Source: Marixanthomonas spongiae (GTDB lineage: Bacteria; Bacteroidota; Bacteroidia; Flavobacteriales; Flavobacteriaceae). Taken from it: 64,000 nucleotides of DNA. The position numbers and the translations under genes are program-made. Shown one piece after another: positions 43,776 to 52,631 of the stretch; within the stretch, counting starts at the first letter, position 1, and every line of letters begins with the position of its first letter. Where the stretch lies: assembly GCF_003095375.1 (NCBI RefSeq), contig NZ_QEHR01000002.1, positions 62,001-126,000 on the forward strand, written 5' to 3'. The notes beneath the pieces are model-generated. The model saw nothing but the letters and a program-made list of their open reading frames with translations, did not search any database and was not told where the DNA came from.

Positions 43776-45032
43776 TTATTCTTCACAAAGTTCACCTCCT
43801 ACATTGTTAAAACTAACATTGCTCAAGGTTAGATTCTCAAATGGATCTGTGGTGTATCCATAAAAAGCACAGTTGGGCAGGTCTTTAAAAAGTGTATTGG
43901 CAACAGCAAGCTTAGGGCTGGCATGCATGTAAATGGCGCCTGTGTTTTCAATGTTGCCAACTGGAAAGTCTCCTTTTGCAAGTTCGATAACTGCGTGCGA
44001 TATGCTGTTGTCCTCTTGGGTATAGCCAAAATAGATTCCTCCCCAATTGGTGCCATTAGCTGCTGAAAGCAATACTGGGTTGGTGGCTGTTCCCATAACT
44101 TTTAGACTTAAGTTATTGCCGCCGGCAGTAGAACCGTCTGAGGCCTGTAGATAGGCCAAAGGCTTAAAATAGAGCTCTGTTCCTGCTGCAATGGTAAGGT
44201 GCCCGCCGTCTTTAATATGGACACGGTCGTCAACCAAATACGGTACATCTAAGTTTTTCCAAGTGACGGGCTGGGTTATTTCATAATATGAACGTACAAT
44301 GTTCACGACATCTACCTCGTTGCCCGAGTAGGAAGAGCTCGCATCGAAAATATGGGCCATTTCTGCTGTTACCTTGGCCGCAACCCCGTTATTTTCGGTT
44401 AGGGTAAGGTTGCGTACCGTGACATTGGCATTGGTTTGCAACCCTGAAAAATCGAGACCAAAATTTCCGCTATTTCTTATTTTAACGTGGTTCATAAGTA
44501 ATGCTTGAGGGGTGGTTCCCGATACGCCGCTTATTGCCAGACTGCCTTCATATACTGGCGAGGTGGGTTTTAATGGCTCTGATCCGGCATATTCAATAAT
44601 CGTATGCTCTATCTTATTGTTTGGGTTGTGGGCCGTTGAAAAGTACAGCCCTCTCCAATGTCCATTTTGTTTTGAAGTGCCCGTGAAGATCACTGGGTTT
44701 TCTGCAGTGCCCTTTACTTCAAAAATGTGGTTGTCCATATCAATGAACATCCCCGCATCGTTTTCGAAAGCAATTACCACACCGGGCTCTACCTTTAGGT
44801 TTCCATTTACGGTGGTCCAACAGGGTATCACATAATCCACTGGGCGCAAGGTGTCGTTTTTCAACACCCGGTCTTCTTTAAAATAATCGCATTCAAGCAC
44901 AATAGCTGGTAATAACTCATCTGGGTTGCTATCGTCTTTAATAGTATCATCATCTTTACTACAAGAAGACAGCATTAAAATACTGCACAATACCAAGCTT
45001 ACATAAAAGGTAGGTTTAAAATAATTTTTCAT
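43776..45032 (-). CDS. parallel beta-helix lipoprotein
   Basis: The 418-residue protein starts with a lipobox (SILMLSSC) and SKDDDTIKDD. The body has regular short-strand repeats of the right-handed beta-helix type: GVVIAFENDAGMFID, FEVKGTAENPVIFTG, WRGLYFSTAHNPNNKIEHTIIEYAG, VKIRNSGNFGLDFSG and a second set with GTATNPVLLSAANGTNWGGIYFG. It ends LSNVSFNNVGGELCEE. Such proteins often bind polysaccharide, but no lyase residues can be pointed to. It is the second gene of the minus-strand run. Confidence 0.7.
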   Translation of the reverse strand: MKNYFKPTFYVSLVLCSILMLSSCSKDDDTIKDDSNPDELLPAIVLECDYFKEDRVLKNDTLRPVDYVIPCWTTVNGNLKVEPGVVIAFENDAGMFIDMDNHIFEVKGTAENPVIFTGTSKQNGHWRGLYFSTAHNPNNKIEHTIIEYAGSEPLKPTSPVYEGSLAISGVSGTTPQALLMNHVKIRNSGNFGLDFSGLQTNANVTVRNLTLTENNGVAAKVTAEMAHIFDASSSYSGNEVDVVNIVRSYYEITQPVTWKNLDVPYLVDDRVHIKDGGHLTIAAGTELYFKPLAYLQASDGSTAGGNNLSLKVMGTATNPVLLSAANGTNWGGIYFGYTQEDNSISHAVIELAKGDFPVGNIENTGAIYMHASPKLAVANTLFKDLPNCAFYGYTTDPFENLTLSNVSFNNVGGELCEE

Positions 45033-45107
45033 ACGTGTTTTATTTAAGTTTTATATGATTATTGTTTCCAGTCGATCTGGATACAGGGTTTTTGGTTGGA
45101 TATGGGT

Positions 45108-45611
45108 TTATAGGTTGACTTTTACACCGGCGGCAGCCACTAGTTGCCCACCGTCTATAAGGACATATTTCAATTCTGCAAACGGGAGGATGTTGCTCCC
45201 AATATCGAAATTGAGACCACCGCCCAGGTTGAGCCCAACACGTCCGTCTGAAACCGAACTTTCTCCCATAAAGCCCCAAGTTTCATCGTACGATACCTTA
45301 ACATTACTGTAGTTGAGGCCTCCAAGGGCGTACAGCCCCAATGCCTCGTTATTTACAAAATAATAGTTGGCGTTCGCATTGATTTCCCACCAGTTGATTT
45401 TAAAGCCATAGTTTTCTTTTGGAACATAATAAATAAGGGATGGGGCCACGGTAAGGTTTTCTATAACGGGAAAAGCCGCATTTACGCCTATCCCTAAACT
45501 TTCAATTTCACTCCCGTAGGCCAAGAAAGCCCCAATTCTTGTGTCGTTTTGTGCTTGGGCACTGCCTAACGCACCCAAAGCGATCATCATAATCAATAGT
45601 GTTTTTTTCAT
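45108..45611 (-). CDS. small outer-membrane beta-barrel protein
   Basis: The 167-residue protein has a signal peptide (about 1-20, ending GSAQAQ), then amphipathic strands typical of eight-stranded OmpX/OmpW-like barrels (IGAFLAYGSEIESLGIGVNAAF, YYFVNNEALGLYALGGLNYSNV, VGLNLGGGLNFD) and ends in a strand with hydrophobic last residue (AAGVKVNL). It starts 187 bp from the divergent ECF sigma factor gene, so it is a likely target of that sigma factor, along with the three lipoprotein-type genes behind it. Confidence 0.78.
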   Translation of the reverse strand: MKKTLLIMMIALGALGSAQAQNDTRIGAFLAYGSEIESLGIGVNAAFPVIENLTVAPSLIYYVPKENYGFKINWWEINANANYYFVNNEALGLYALGGLNYSNVKVSYDETWGFMGESSVSDGRVGLNLGGGLNFDIGSNILPFAELKYVLIDGGQLVAAAGVKVNL

Positions 45612-45797
45612 GTGTGTTTTTTTTAATAATGTATTTGCCTATTTATACCTCCTGAAACTGAAAGTAAACATAGAAACCAAAAAAAAATGGCGTTTTTTTA
45701 TTGGTGAGCCCTACTTGTCTGAAACTGAATGAAATTGTACGCTGTGATAAAAAAGTTTATTTTTGGGGATGTTTACTTTTTCTTTAATAGCGCATAA

Positions 45798-46340
45798 ATG
45801 GTTAAAGACCAATTTTTAATTGATAAACTGAAACAAAATGATTTAAAAACCTTAGATCACATTTACCTAACATATAAAGAGGAGTTTCTTTTATACGCCC
45901 GAAGGTTTGCATTATCCCCAGACGATATAGCCGATATTTATCAAGAAACTATTATTACGCTATATGAGAATGTGCAGAATAAAAAGCTGGTTAGGTTGAC
46001 CAGCTCTTTAAAAACCTATCTTTTTGCCATTGGTAAATTTAAGGCCTATAAGCAATTGAACCATACCAAAAAAATATATCACGACGGTAATGCGATTCAT
46101 ATTTCAGAAGAAATGAAGGTTTTTGAAACCGACATAGAACAGCAGCAACAAGCAGTTTTGAGAACGTCTTGGCGCAAGTTGGGCAAAAAATGCCAACACG
46201 TATTGACACTTTATTATTACAGAGGGATGACATTGGACGAAATAACAAAAGCGTTGGCATATTCATCCAAAGATGTCTTAAAGAGCCAGAAATCAAGATG
46301 CCTTAAACAATTAAAGGATTTAGTGAGAAAAGATGGATAA
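45798..46340 (+). CDS. ECF-type RNA polymerase sigma factor
   Basis: The 180-residue protein has sigma-70 region 2 (LIDKLKQNDLKTLDHIYLTYKEEFLLYARRF, ADIYQETIITLYENV, about 8-60) and region 4 (HVLTLYYYRGMTLDEITKALAYSSKDVLKSQKSRCLKQL, about 132-172). There is no region 1.1 or 3, as in extracytoplasmic-function sigma factors. It is the first gene of an operon; its end overlaps by eight bases the membrane TPR gene, which is in the place normally held by an anti-sigma factor. Divergent is an outer-membrane protein gene. The nearby CHAT protease suggests regulated proteolysis in its control. Confidence 0.88.
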   Translation: MVKDQFLIDKLKQNDLKTLDHIYLTYKEEFLLYARRFALSPDDIADIYQETIITLYENVQNKKLVRLTSSLKTYLFAIGKFKAYKQLNHTKKIYHDGNAIHISEEMKVFETDIEQQQQAVLRTSWRKLGKKCQHVLTLYYYRGMTLDEITKALAYSSKDVLKSQKSRCLKQLKDLVRKDG

Positions 46341-47046
46341 AGAAGCGTTAATAGAAGCATATTTCAGCAATAGGATTTCTAATGTGGAATTTGAGCAACT
46401 GCAACAGCTCTTGAAGGAAGATGCTGCGCTAAGGGAACGGTTTTACAATGAACTGGAGCTAAAAGAAGCTATTGCACGGGAAGAGCACAGTGATTTAAAA
46501 AACAGGTTTCGGTCGTTGGAGGCAAAACAAAAAAAACGCTCCTTTTGGTACGTTTATGCAGCTGCTGCAGTTGTGGTGCTTATCGCTATAGGTTCGCTTT
46601 TATACGAGGAACCCCCGACCACCCAAACACTTTATGCCGATTATTTTGAACCTTACCCAAATGTGGTGCATTTGTCGAGCAGGAGCCAACTTGCCGAAGA
46701 AGATGTCGCTGCAGGTGCCTTTGAGCTGTACGAAACGGGACAATATACTAAAGCAGCCACAGCTTTCAAAGCCTTGTACCAAGCTACTTCAAAGGATTAT
46801 TTGGTTTTTTATCAGGGAGTGAGCCTTTTAGCTTCAAACCAAACACATGAGGGCATTGAGGTGTTAGAAAGCTATCCTTGGGAAGTAACCCAAAGTGATT
46901 TTGCCGCTCCTGCAAATTGGTATTTGGGATTGGCATATATCAAGCTTGAAAACTTGGCACAAGCTACCCATTATTTAAACAAGGTAACACAGGCAAAAAG
47001 CCCATTGAGCCAAACGGCAAGAAACCTGTTGGAGCAATTAGATTGA
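46333..47046 (+). CDS. membrane TPR protein, putative anti-sigma factor
   Basis: The 237-residue protein has an N-terminal helical zone (MDKEALIEAYFSNRISNVEFEQLQQLL, about 1-50) resembling the sigma-binding region of anti-sigma factors but without an HxxxCxxC zinc motif. One transmembrane helix follows at about 73-88 (YVYAAAAVVVLIAIGSLLY), then a periplasmic TPR part (about 120-237). The overlap with the sigma gene and the topology (cytosolic N-terminus, periplasmic TPR) fit an anti-sigma factor that senses through protein contacts. Direct binding is inferred. Its 3' end overlaps the convergent CHAT gene by nine bases. Confidence 0.75.
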   Translation: MDKEALIEAYFSNRISNVEFEQLQQLLKEDAALRERFYNELELKEAIAREEHSDLKNRFRSLEAKQKKRSFWYVYAAAAVVVLIAIGSLLYEEPPTTQTLYADYFEPYPNVVHLSSRSQLAEEDVAAGAFELYETGQYTKAATAFKALYQATSKDYLVFYQGVSLLASNQTHEGIEVLESYPWEVTQSDFAAPANWYLGLAYIKLENLAQATHYLNKVTQAKSPLSQTARNLLEQLD

Positions 47047-50025
47047 TGACTTTACTTGTTTTTTTCGCCTGTATAAAAATACACCTAAGCACACGGCTAC
47101 CCCGGTAACCAACAGAAGCCCCTGCAGGGTATTGTTTTTAGCTAATATGGGGACAGTATCCCCTGCAATAACAAACCCTGCCCAATAATACGGATGGCCT
47201 TTCATAGGGTTGTTTTGTTTAAAATCGCGCTTGGCATTGGCCAGGGCCGTTGCTTTATTCTCCCCCGTTTGAAGGTACCGGTAAAAAGAAGCCATAATTT
47301 CGGCGGTTTCTTTATCGGGAACCTCCCAAAGGCTGTAAACACTGGACCGTGCGCCAGAATAGGTCAATGCCCTTGACAAACTTAACAAGCCTTCGCCCGA
47401 AGCCAATTTACCCACACCGGTATTACAGGCGCTCAATACCACCAAATCTGCAGGAAAATAAAGGCCGTAAAGTGAGGAAAAGTCAAAAGGGTCGTTGCCG
47501 TTAAAAATAAGGCTCGATTTGTAATGTTCTTGCTCGTTTAAAACCGCGTGCATAGCCAAATGGTAAATTTTGTAGGTACTGCTATGGGTTATAAAATTTT
47601 CAATAGTTGCTTCGTCGCCCAAGAACAAGTCGCCTCCAAAAGTGGTGGTAATTGTTTCAGCTTCTTGGCGTGCACCTTCTATTTCCTGAAACCGACTGCC
47701 TCTCAAATTCTGGCCCTTATCTTCGGTTGATGTATATTGGGGAGCGAAAGCGACCAGTAAATCCTTATCGGCTTTTGATTGATAGGGGTGTTCCTTGAGG
47801 AAATACCACAATGCCACTGTATTGGCGTACTGTATGGTGTGGGTGGTTAATAGGGGCCCCTTCTCACGCTCCAGTACTTCAAAGGGTAGGTAATGCAGAT
47901 AGTCATCTGGGATAATTGTAAGGGTTTTGTACGTGGTAAGCTTGTCTTCCAAAGGCAGTATGAGGCTCTTGTATAATTGACGTGCCTGTGGCAAAACGTT
48001 TTTTTGCGGGTTTTGCAAAGCGTTGTAGAATGCGTTCAACGTTTCTTTTAGCGTATCGGTTTTGGCTAACCGGTACAAATGGACGTCGTTTTTTGAAATG
48101 GCAATGGCGTAAGAGTATTCATAGCCCATAAAATAATTTATAAGCAGTTCGTCTTTCGATATATGCTGTTTTATGTTTTTGAGCTGGTACACATTCTGGT
48201 AAAACGATTGCAACAAAGGCGCTTTGGCCGCTATTTCACGATCTAATGTTTTTAAAGAATCCTGAAGTTGTTGCCGCTTTCCTTTCCCGGTTTTGCTATC
48301 TTGTAGGTGTTTGATCTTGAACTGCAATACATTACGCTGGGACAACAGGCTTTGGTCCACGGCAAGGAACTGGGTGTATTTCCGTTCAAATTCATTGCGC
48401 AATACTTGGGAGTTATTGGCCTGTACCCTTTCTATTACCGTGTCTGACAGGGAAAGCCCCAAGGCTGTATGCATTTCATAAATTCCCTCATTTATCGATT
48501 TGTTGAAATGATCTAAGTCTGTGTTGTACTCCCCGTTTTGATAGTACAATCCAAACACTTCGGCGGCTAAGCTATACAAGTAGCGGGCATTTTTAGCATA
48601 GTCCTTTTGTTGGGTGCTGTTATAAAGTTCTTTGTAAACCCCAGCAGCGTCTTTCAGTGCCATTATAAAAAAAGAGCTGTGTTGTTTTTCAAAGGTTTTA
48701 ACAGTAATGGCTTCTGGGCGATCGATTTGTTTTTCAGCAAGGGCAGACAATGCTTTTTTCAAAGCAGCGTTGGCTTCTGCAAAACGTTTACGTTTAGTTT
48801 GCAAGTTTGCTTTTTTGATTAAAATGTTTGCCACGTTAACTAAACCAATGGGTTCTATCTCGTCAATGGCCAACGCCATGTTTAAGTAATCGAGCGCTGC
48901 CGTATCGTCATTTTTACCGATGGCAAGTTTTGCCTGCTTGGAATAAACGGACATTTCGTAAAACGGTTTGTGATACCGTTTTGAAACCGTTAAAGCGCTA
49001 CTCAGGGTTTTGTTGGCCAGTTGGTCCACTTCTTGAGCTATGTAGAGGTCTGCCAGCTCAAGCAATGCGGCCAGATAATGGTTGCTATACTGGTTTTTTT
49101 CGTGTAACGGTAAGCTGGAAAAAAATGCATTAAAATAACGTTGCTGCATTTCTGTTTCAGTAAGCTGCCCCAAAAATGCATTATACATGACTTTCAATCT
49201 GAACTTGCTCGCGATATCAGCAGTTTGCAAGGTGTTATTGGGTATTTGGTTTAAAGCGGTAAAGAGCGCTTCCGCTTTTGCAGTATCTCCATATTCTATA
49301 TATAATTTAAGCAAGTTTCCGTAAAGGGTGATAAGGTAACTGGGATTGATTTCTGTGTCCTTTTCCCAATAGCTCCTTGCTTGTTCAAAACTTTTCAACC
49401 GTTCTGAAAAAAAACCAATGGTACTGTAAACAGTCGCAAGGTTCTGATAGGCCAAGCCCAGATCGAAATTTTTATTGGTTTTTAGTTCTTTGTACTTATC
49501 GATGGCCTGTTGGTAAAGCGCAATGGCTTCGGTGTGGTTCTTTAAACGGTCATTGATGTATGCCAAATCATAGATGTAATCTGCTTGGGTTTCCTTGTTC
49601 ACCTTTTCGGTAAAAAATGCCAGTCCCTCGTTGCCCTTTACGAGGGCCATTTCCCATTTGCCAGCATAGGCCAATGCGTGATACAAACCGTTATACGTAT
49701 CGATAACGTACTCTGGCGCTACGGGAGAAGTATGGTCATTTAGGGCTTTTTGTGCGCTGTTGTAATAGGTTACAGCGGTTGGATAATCACCTTCTTGCTC
49801 AGAAATTTTTCCTTTTGTAAAAAACAATTTACTGCTATAAAGCGAATAAGAAGGGTCTTTTTTTGAGGTGTGTTGGATGGCAGTTTCCCAATGCTGTGCA
49901 GCACGCAGGTATTCTTTTTGTTTCAGCAAACTATCTGCTTTTTGTATGATTTCGGAACTCACGGTATTCTGGGCCAACATGGCTCCTGAAAGCGCCAAAA
50001 GGACAATAAAAAGGATCTTTTTCAT
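47038..50025 (-). CDS. exported TPR-CHAT caspase-like protease
   Basis: The 995-residue protein has a signal peptide (about 1-18, ending MLAQ), TPR repeats over about 30-440, a helical linker, and a C-terminal CHAT domain (about 680-960), followed by a transmembrane helix (LLLVTGVAVCLGVFLY) and a basic tail. CHAT is a caspase-related cysteine protease fold; the predicted dyad is His826 (YHLAMHAVLNE) and Cys867 (VVLSACNTGVG), with the usual GEGLLSLSRALTYSGARSSVYSLWEV and HPYYWAGFVIAGD around it. The TPR and CHAT parts should face the periplasm. It converges on the sigma/TPR genes, so its substrate may be the membrane TPR protein; this is inference. Confidence 0.88.
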   Translation of the reverse strand: MKKILFIVLLALSGAMLAQNTVSSEIIQKADSLLKQKEYLRAAQHWETAIQHTSKKDPSYSLYSSKLFFTKGKISEQEGDYPTAVTYYNSAQKALNDHTSPVAPEYVIDTYNGLYHALAYAGKWEMALVKGNEGLAFFTEKVNKETQADYIYDLAYINDRLKNHTEAIALYQQAIDKYKELKTNKNFDLGLAYQNLATVYSTIGFFSERLKSFEQARSYWEKDTEINPSYLITLYGNLLKLYIEYGDTAKAEALFTALNQIPNNTLQTADIASKFRLKVMYNAFLGQLTETEMQQRYFNAFFSSLPLHEKNQYSNHYLAALLELADLYIAQEVDQLANKTLSSALTVSKRYHKPFYEMSVYSKQAKLAIGKNDDTAALDYLNMALAIDEIEPIGLVNVANILIKKANLQTKRKRFAEANAALKKALSALAEKQIDRPEAITVKTFEKQHSSFFIMALKDAAGVYKELYNSTQQKDYAKNARYLYSLAAEVFGLYYQNGEYNTDLDHFNKSINEGIYEMHTALGLSLSDTVIERVQANNSQVLRNEFERKYTQFLAVDQSLLSQRNVLQFKIKHLQDSKTGKGKRQQLQDSLKTLDREIAAKAPLLQSFYQNVYQLKNIKQHISKDELLINYFMGYEYSYAIAISKNDVHLYRLAKTDTLKETLNAFYNALQNPQKNVLPQARQLYKSLILPLEDKLTTYKTLTIIPDDYLHYLPFEVLEREKGPLLTTHTIQYANTVALWYFLKEHPYQSKADKDLLVAFAPQYTSTEDKGQNLRGSRFQEIEGARQEAETITTTFGGDLFLGDEATIENFITHSSTYKIYHLAMHAVLNEQEHYKSSLIFNGNDPFDFSSLYGLYFPADLVVLSACNTGVGKLASGEGLLSLSRALTYSGARSSVYSLWEVPDKETAEIMASFYRYLQTGENKATALANAKRDFKQNNPMKGHPYYWAGFVIAGDTVPILAKNNTLQGLLLVTGVAVCLGVFLYRRKKQVKSSI

Positions 50026-50396
50026 ATTATGGGGCAGTCATAGTGAATATGCGATAGGTGGCAGTTGCCATACTCGAGGGTTTGTTTTCAACACACAGTG
50101 TTTAATAATAATAAGATTTTACCTACATCGCGGCTAAGATAATCGGTTTTGGCATAAAATACAACCCCTGCTGTGATAGGGTGAGATTTTTTTAGTCTAC
50201 GGAAGGCCTGTTTTTTTAGGGCTTTATATACTATTGTTCCTTACGGAAAGGCTGGTAGGCTTTACAAAATAAAATTTTGGGTTTGCTTAAATACAAGGCA
50301 AGCTAACGATCATCCCGTTATCCATAATTGCGTTATTTCCCAGGATATGAAAAAGTTCGAAAGGAACGTTAGCGATCTAAAAATCAACAGAGGGGA
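50026..50396. other. 370-bp spacer before the CHAT gene
   Basis: No gene is seen. TGGCAGTTGCCA (50059-50070), inverted arms TGGCA/TGCCA with a two-base spacer, stands 34 bp upstream of the CHAT gene start and could be an operator. The rest is AT-rich and should contain the CHAT promoter on the minus strand. Confidence 0.4.
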
Positions 50397-51644
50397 TCAC
50401 GGTTTATGCCTTGGCACTTGCGTATAGACCAATATAGCGCCTATTCCAGCTAATATGGCCCCTATGGCAAAGGGTACGATAAACCCGAACCGAATGGCAA
50501 AACCGGTTAAGAAGGCCCCAAACGAGATGCCCAGCCCAAAAGCCACGGAAAGCACCGATAGTTGGGCCCCGGCCTGTCCTTTTTTTGCCAGATCGCCCGC
50601 CAAGGCCAGGGCAGGGGCAAAAACCATGGCCGCACTGATGCCGTGGAGCGTTCGGGCGGTAATCATATGCCACGGTTGGGTGGCGAGGCCTTCAAAGAGA
50701 ATAATGGGGATTAAGCAAACAAGTCCGATGACAATAAACACCTTCCTGCCATATTTGTCGCTTGCTTTGCCAATAATGGGCTGTAAAATAGCCATGGAAA
50801 CAATCAAGGCACTGAACTCAATGGAAAACAAAAAGGCGCCTTGCGAAAGCCGTTCGTTTACTTCTATTTCAATGGGGGCGAGCAGGGCAAATCCCATACT
50901 CATAAACAAGGTGGCGAGGCCGAGGGTAAAGATGGGATCGAGTATTTTTCCGGGTATGCTTGATTTAAAATGGATGATCATTTTTTCGTTATTGGGCTTG
51001 GTGTTTTCAGGGTCCCGTACAAAAAAGGCGACGAGGATGATGCTTAACAAGGCGGCGAGGGCAGCCAGTGCAAATGCGGCTACAAAACCGTTTATGCTTC
51101 CTATCAACGGAAGGTTGTACGGACCGCCTTCTACCAAAGCACCGCTGGCCAAGGGGCCAACCCCAAACCCGATAAGCCTAAAGGCATTGTACACGCCCAT
51201 ATTGCCCCCGCGGTTATTCTCGCTGCTCAGTTCGCTTACCAAGGCCAAGGTTGCGGTGATGGTCAAGGCTGCCGCTATACCTTGTGCCGTTCGGATGAGC
51301 AATAACAGCGCATAGCTATCGGCAAAGGTGTAAAGAAAATTGGCGATCATAAAGAGGAAGAGCCCGACCAGTACAAAAAGGCGTCGTTTCCCCAGTTTAT
51401 CGGACAGCCGGCCGGTAAGGGGCTGGCATATGCTGCTCACCAAACCAAAAAGCCCTAGGACAATTCCGGTTATCAGTGTTTCAGACAGCCCAAAAAGATC
51501 GCCTGAAACCTCGCCACTGGCAATGTACAATGGCAGTACAACTACTAAAAAAGAGTTGCCCACGGCATCGGCCATGCGGGCAATGCCCAGCACAACGACC
51601 CTAGCGTCTGTGCCGAAAATTGTTTTTGGCGTATTGTTTTTCAC
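50397..51644 (-). CDS. MFS transporter
   Basis: The 415-residue protein has twelve predicted transmembrane helices in two halves of six. The MFS motif A is present between helices 2 and 3 (GRLSDKLGKRRLFVLVG) and a partial copy between helices 8 and 9 (GKASDKYGRKVFIVIG). The central loop (about 205-235) is short. The family exports drugs or transports sugars and other small molecules; the substrate here cannot be read from sequence. It is a single gene upstream (on its strand) of nothing obvious, ending 370 bp before the CHAT gene start. Confidence 0.85.
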   Translation of the reverse strand: MKNNTPKTIFGTDARVVVLGIARMADAVGNSFLVVVLPLYIASGEVSGDLFGLSETLITGIVLGLFGLVSSICQPLTGRLSDKLGKRRLFVLVGLFLFMIANFLYTFADSYALLLLIRTAQGIAAALTITATLALVSELSSENNRGGNMGVYNAFRLIGFGVGPLASGALVEGGPYNLPLIGSINGFVAAFALAALAALLSIILVAFFVRDPENTKPNNEKMIIHFKSSIPGKILDPIFTLGLATLFMSMGFALLAPIEIEVNERLSQGAFLFSIEFSALIVSMAILQPIIGKASDKYGRKVFIVIGLVCLIPIILFEGLATQPWHMITARTLHGISAAMVFAPALALAGDLAKKGQAGAQLSVLSVAFGLGISFGAFLTGFAIRFGFIVPFAIGAILAGIGAILVYTQVPRHKP

Positions 51645-51873
51645 GGCGCAAAATTATGGGTTTAAAACGGCAATGTGCCTTATGGTTTTCTTAAAACTTA
51701 TGGTGGGTCTAACGACTGGCTTTTGAGCGCCGATTGCGGGATGCGTTTCTGTAAATTACCAAAACCGGTTATCGATTGAGTTTTGAGTTACATGTTTCAG
51801 GTCTCAAGTTTCATGTTTTATTCGGCTACAACTATTATTTTAATCGGTATCTTTAATATTCAAACAAACGTAT

Positions 51874-52317
51874 ATGGCTTCTTTTAAAATACCCAGAAAA
51901 CTAAAAAAGCGTCTTAAAAAAGGGTTGTGGCTGTACCCGTCCGATGCCGATGGAAATTCAACGATGGCTTTCCCATATCGTTGCCAAGAGGATTTTACGG
52001 CTTATAAAAAAGGGACATTGCGCAATTTAGCCGATACATACAATTCTAGAAAACGGCGCATCGCTTTCCGAAGAAAAATAGAAGGCGAGGTTGTGGTTCC
52101 CGATGAAGAATTGAAAACGTACGTCAATGCCATCATTAGAAAAGACTTGCGGCGATCTTCGTATGAAACATTGATACGGGCAAAGAACAGCAAAAAAGCT
52201 ATTGGGGCCTACTACAATTTTGTAAATGCGTACCAATTGGTTGAAAAAGGGGAAGATTCCTTCGGAAATATCTGTTGTTTGGCCATTGATAAAGCCAAAG
52301 AATTATTGAAAAATTAA
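51874..52317 (+). CDS. hypothetical 147-residue protein
   Basis: The protein begins MASFKIPRKLKKRLKKGLWL, is basic in the first half and helical, with RKRRIAFRRKIEGEVVVPDEELKTYV in the middle and VNAYQLVEKGEDSFGNICCLAIDKAKELLKN at the end. No domain or active site is recognised. A small single-domain protein with nucleic-acid-binding charge is all that can be said. It stands alone, divergent from the MFS gene. Confidence 0.6.
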   Translation: MASFKIPRKLKKRLKKGLWLYPSDADGNSTMAFPYRCQEDFTAYKKGTLRNLADTYNSRKRRIAFRRKIEGEVVVPDEELKTYVNAIIRKDLRRSSYETLIRAKNSKKAIGAYYNFVNAYQLVEKGEDSFGNICCLAIDKAKELLKN

Positions 52318-52578
52318 ACAACTTCTTATTCCTGAATGCAATTTTAGAGCTGTTTTTGGGCAAGGTTCGAAGTCGTAGGTTTTTTGTTTATTGGCAAATA
52401 GTGATAAGTGGACAAGCTCCACAGGAAGTTTGTCTTTTGTGAATGACACCTCTTCTTTTTGATGTGGAATCGGTTTTTTCTTGATGTTTTTGATTTATAA
52501 AGTAATTGCCATTAGAACGTTTTAAAATTTAAACAGTGTACGGCAGTTCTAATTGAGAACCTAAAGTATAACTATTAA

Positions 52579-52602
52579 AAAAGAGGGCGACGGCCCTCTT
52601 TT
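52579..52602. terminator. bidirectional terminator
   Basis: AAAAGAGGGC (52579-52588) and GCCCTCTTTT (52593-52602) form a 10-bp stem with loop GACG and T runs on both strands. It ends the large minus-strand gene that follows and could also serve the plus-strand gene at 51874. Confidence 0.85.
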
Positions 52603-52631
52603 CTAATTACTGAAAAATTAAAACTGATTGA

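Noticed and set aside
50455-51315. Long plus-strand frame opposite the MFS gene
   Set aside because: It runs antisense to twelve well-formed transmembrane helices and motif A; its product is a Lys/Pro/Met-rich shadow with no start signal.
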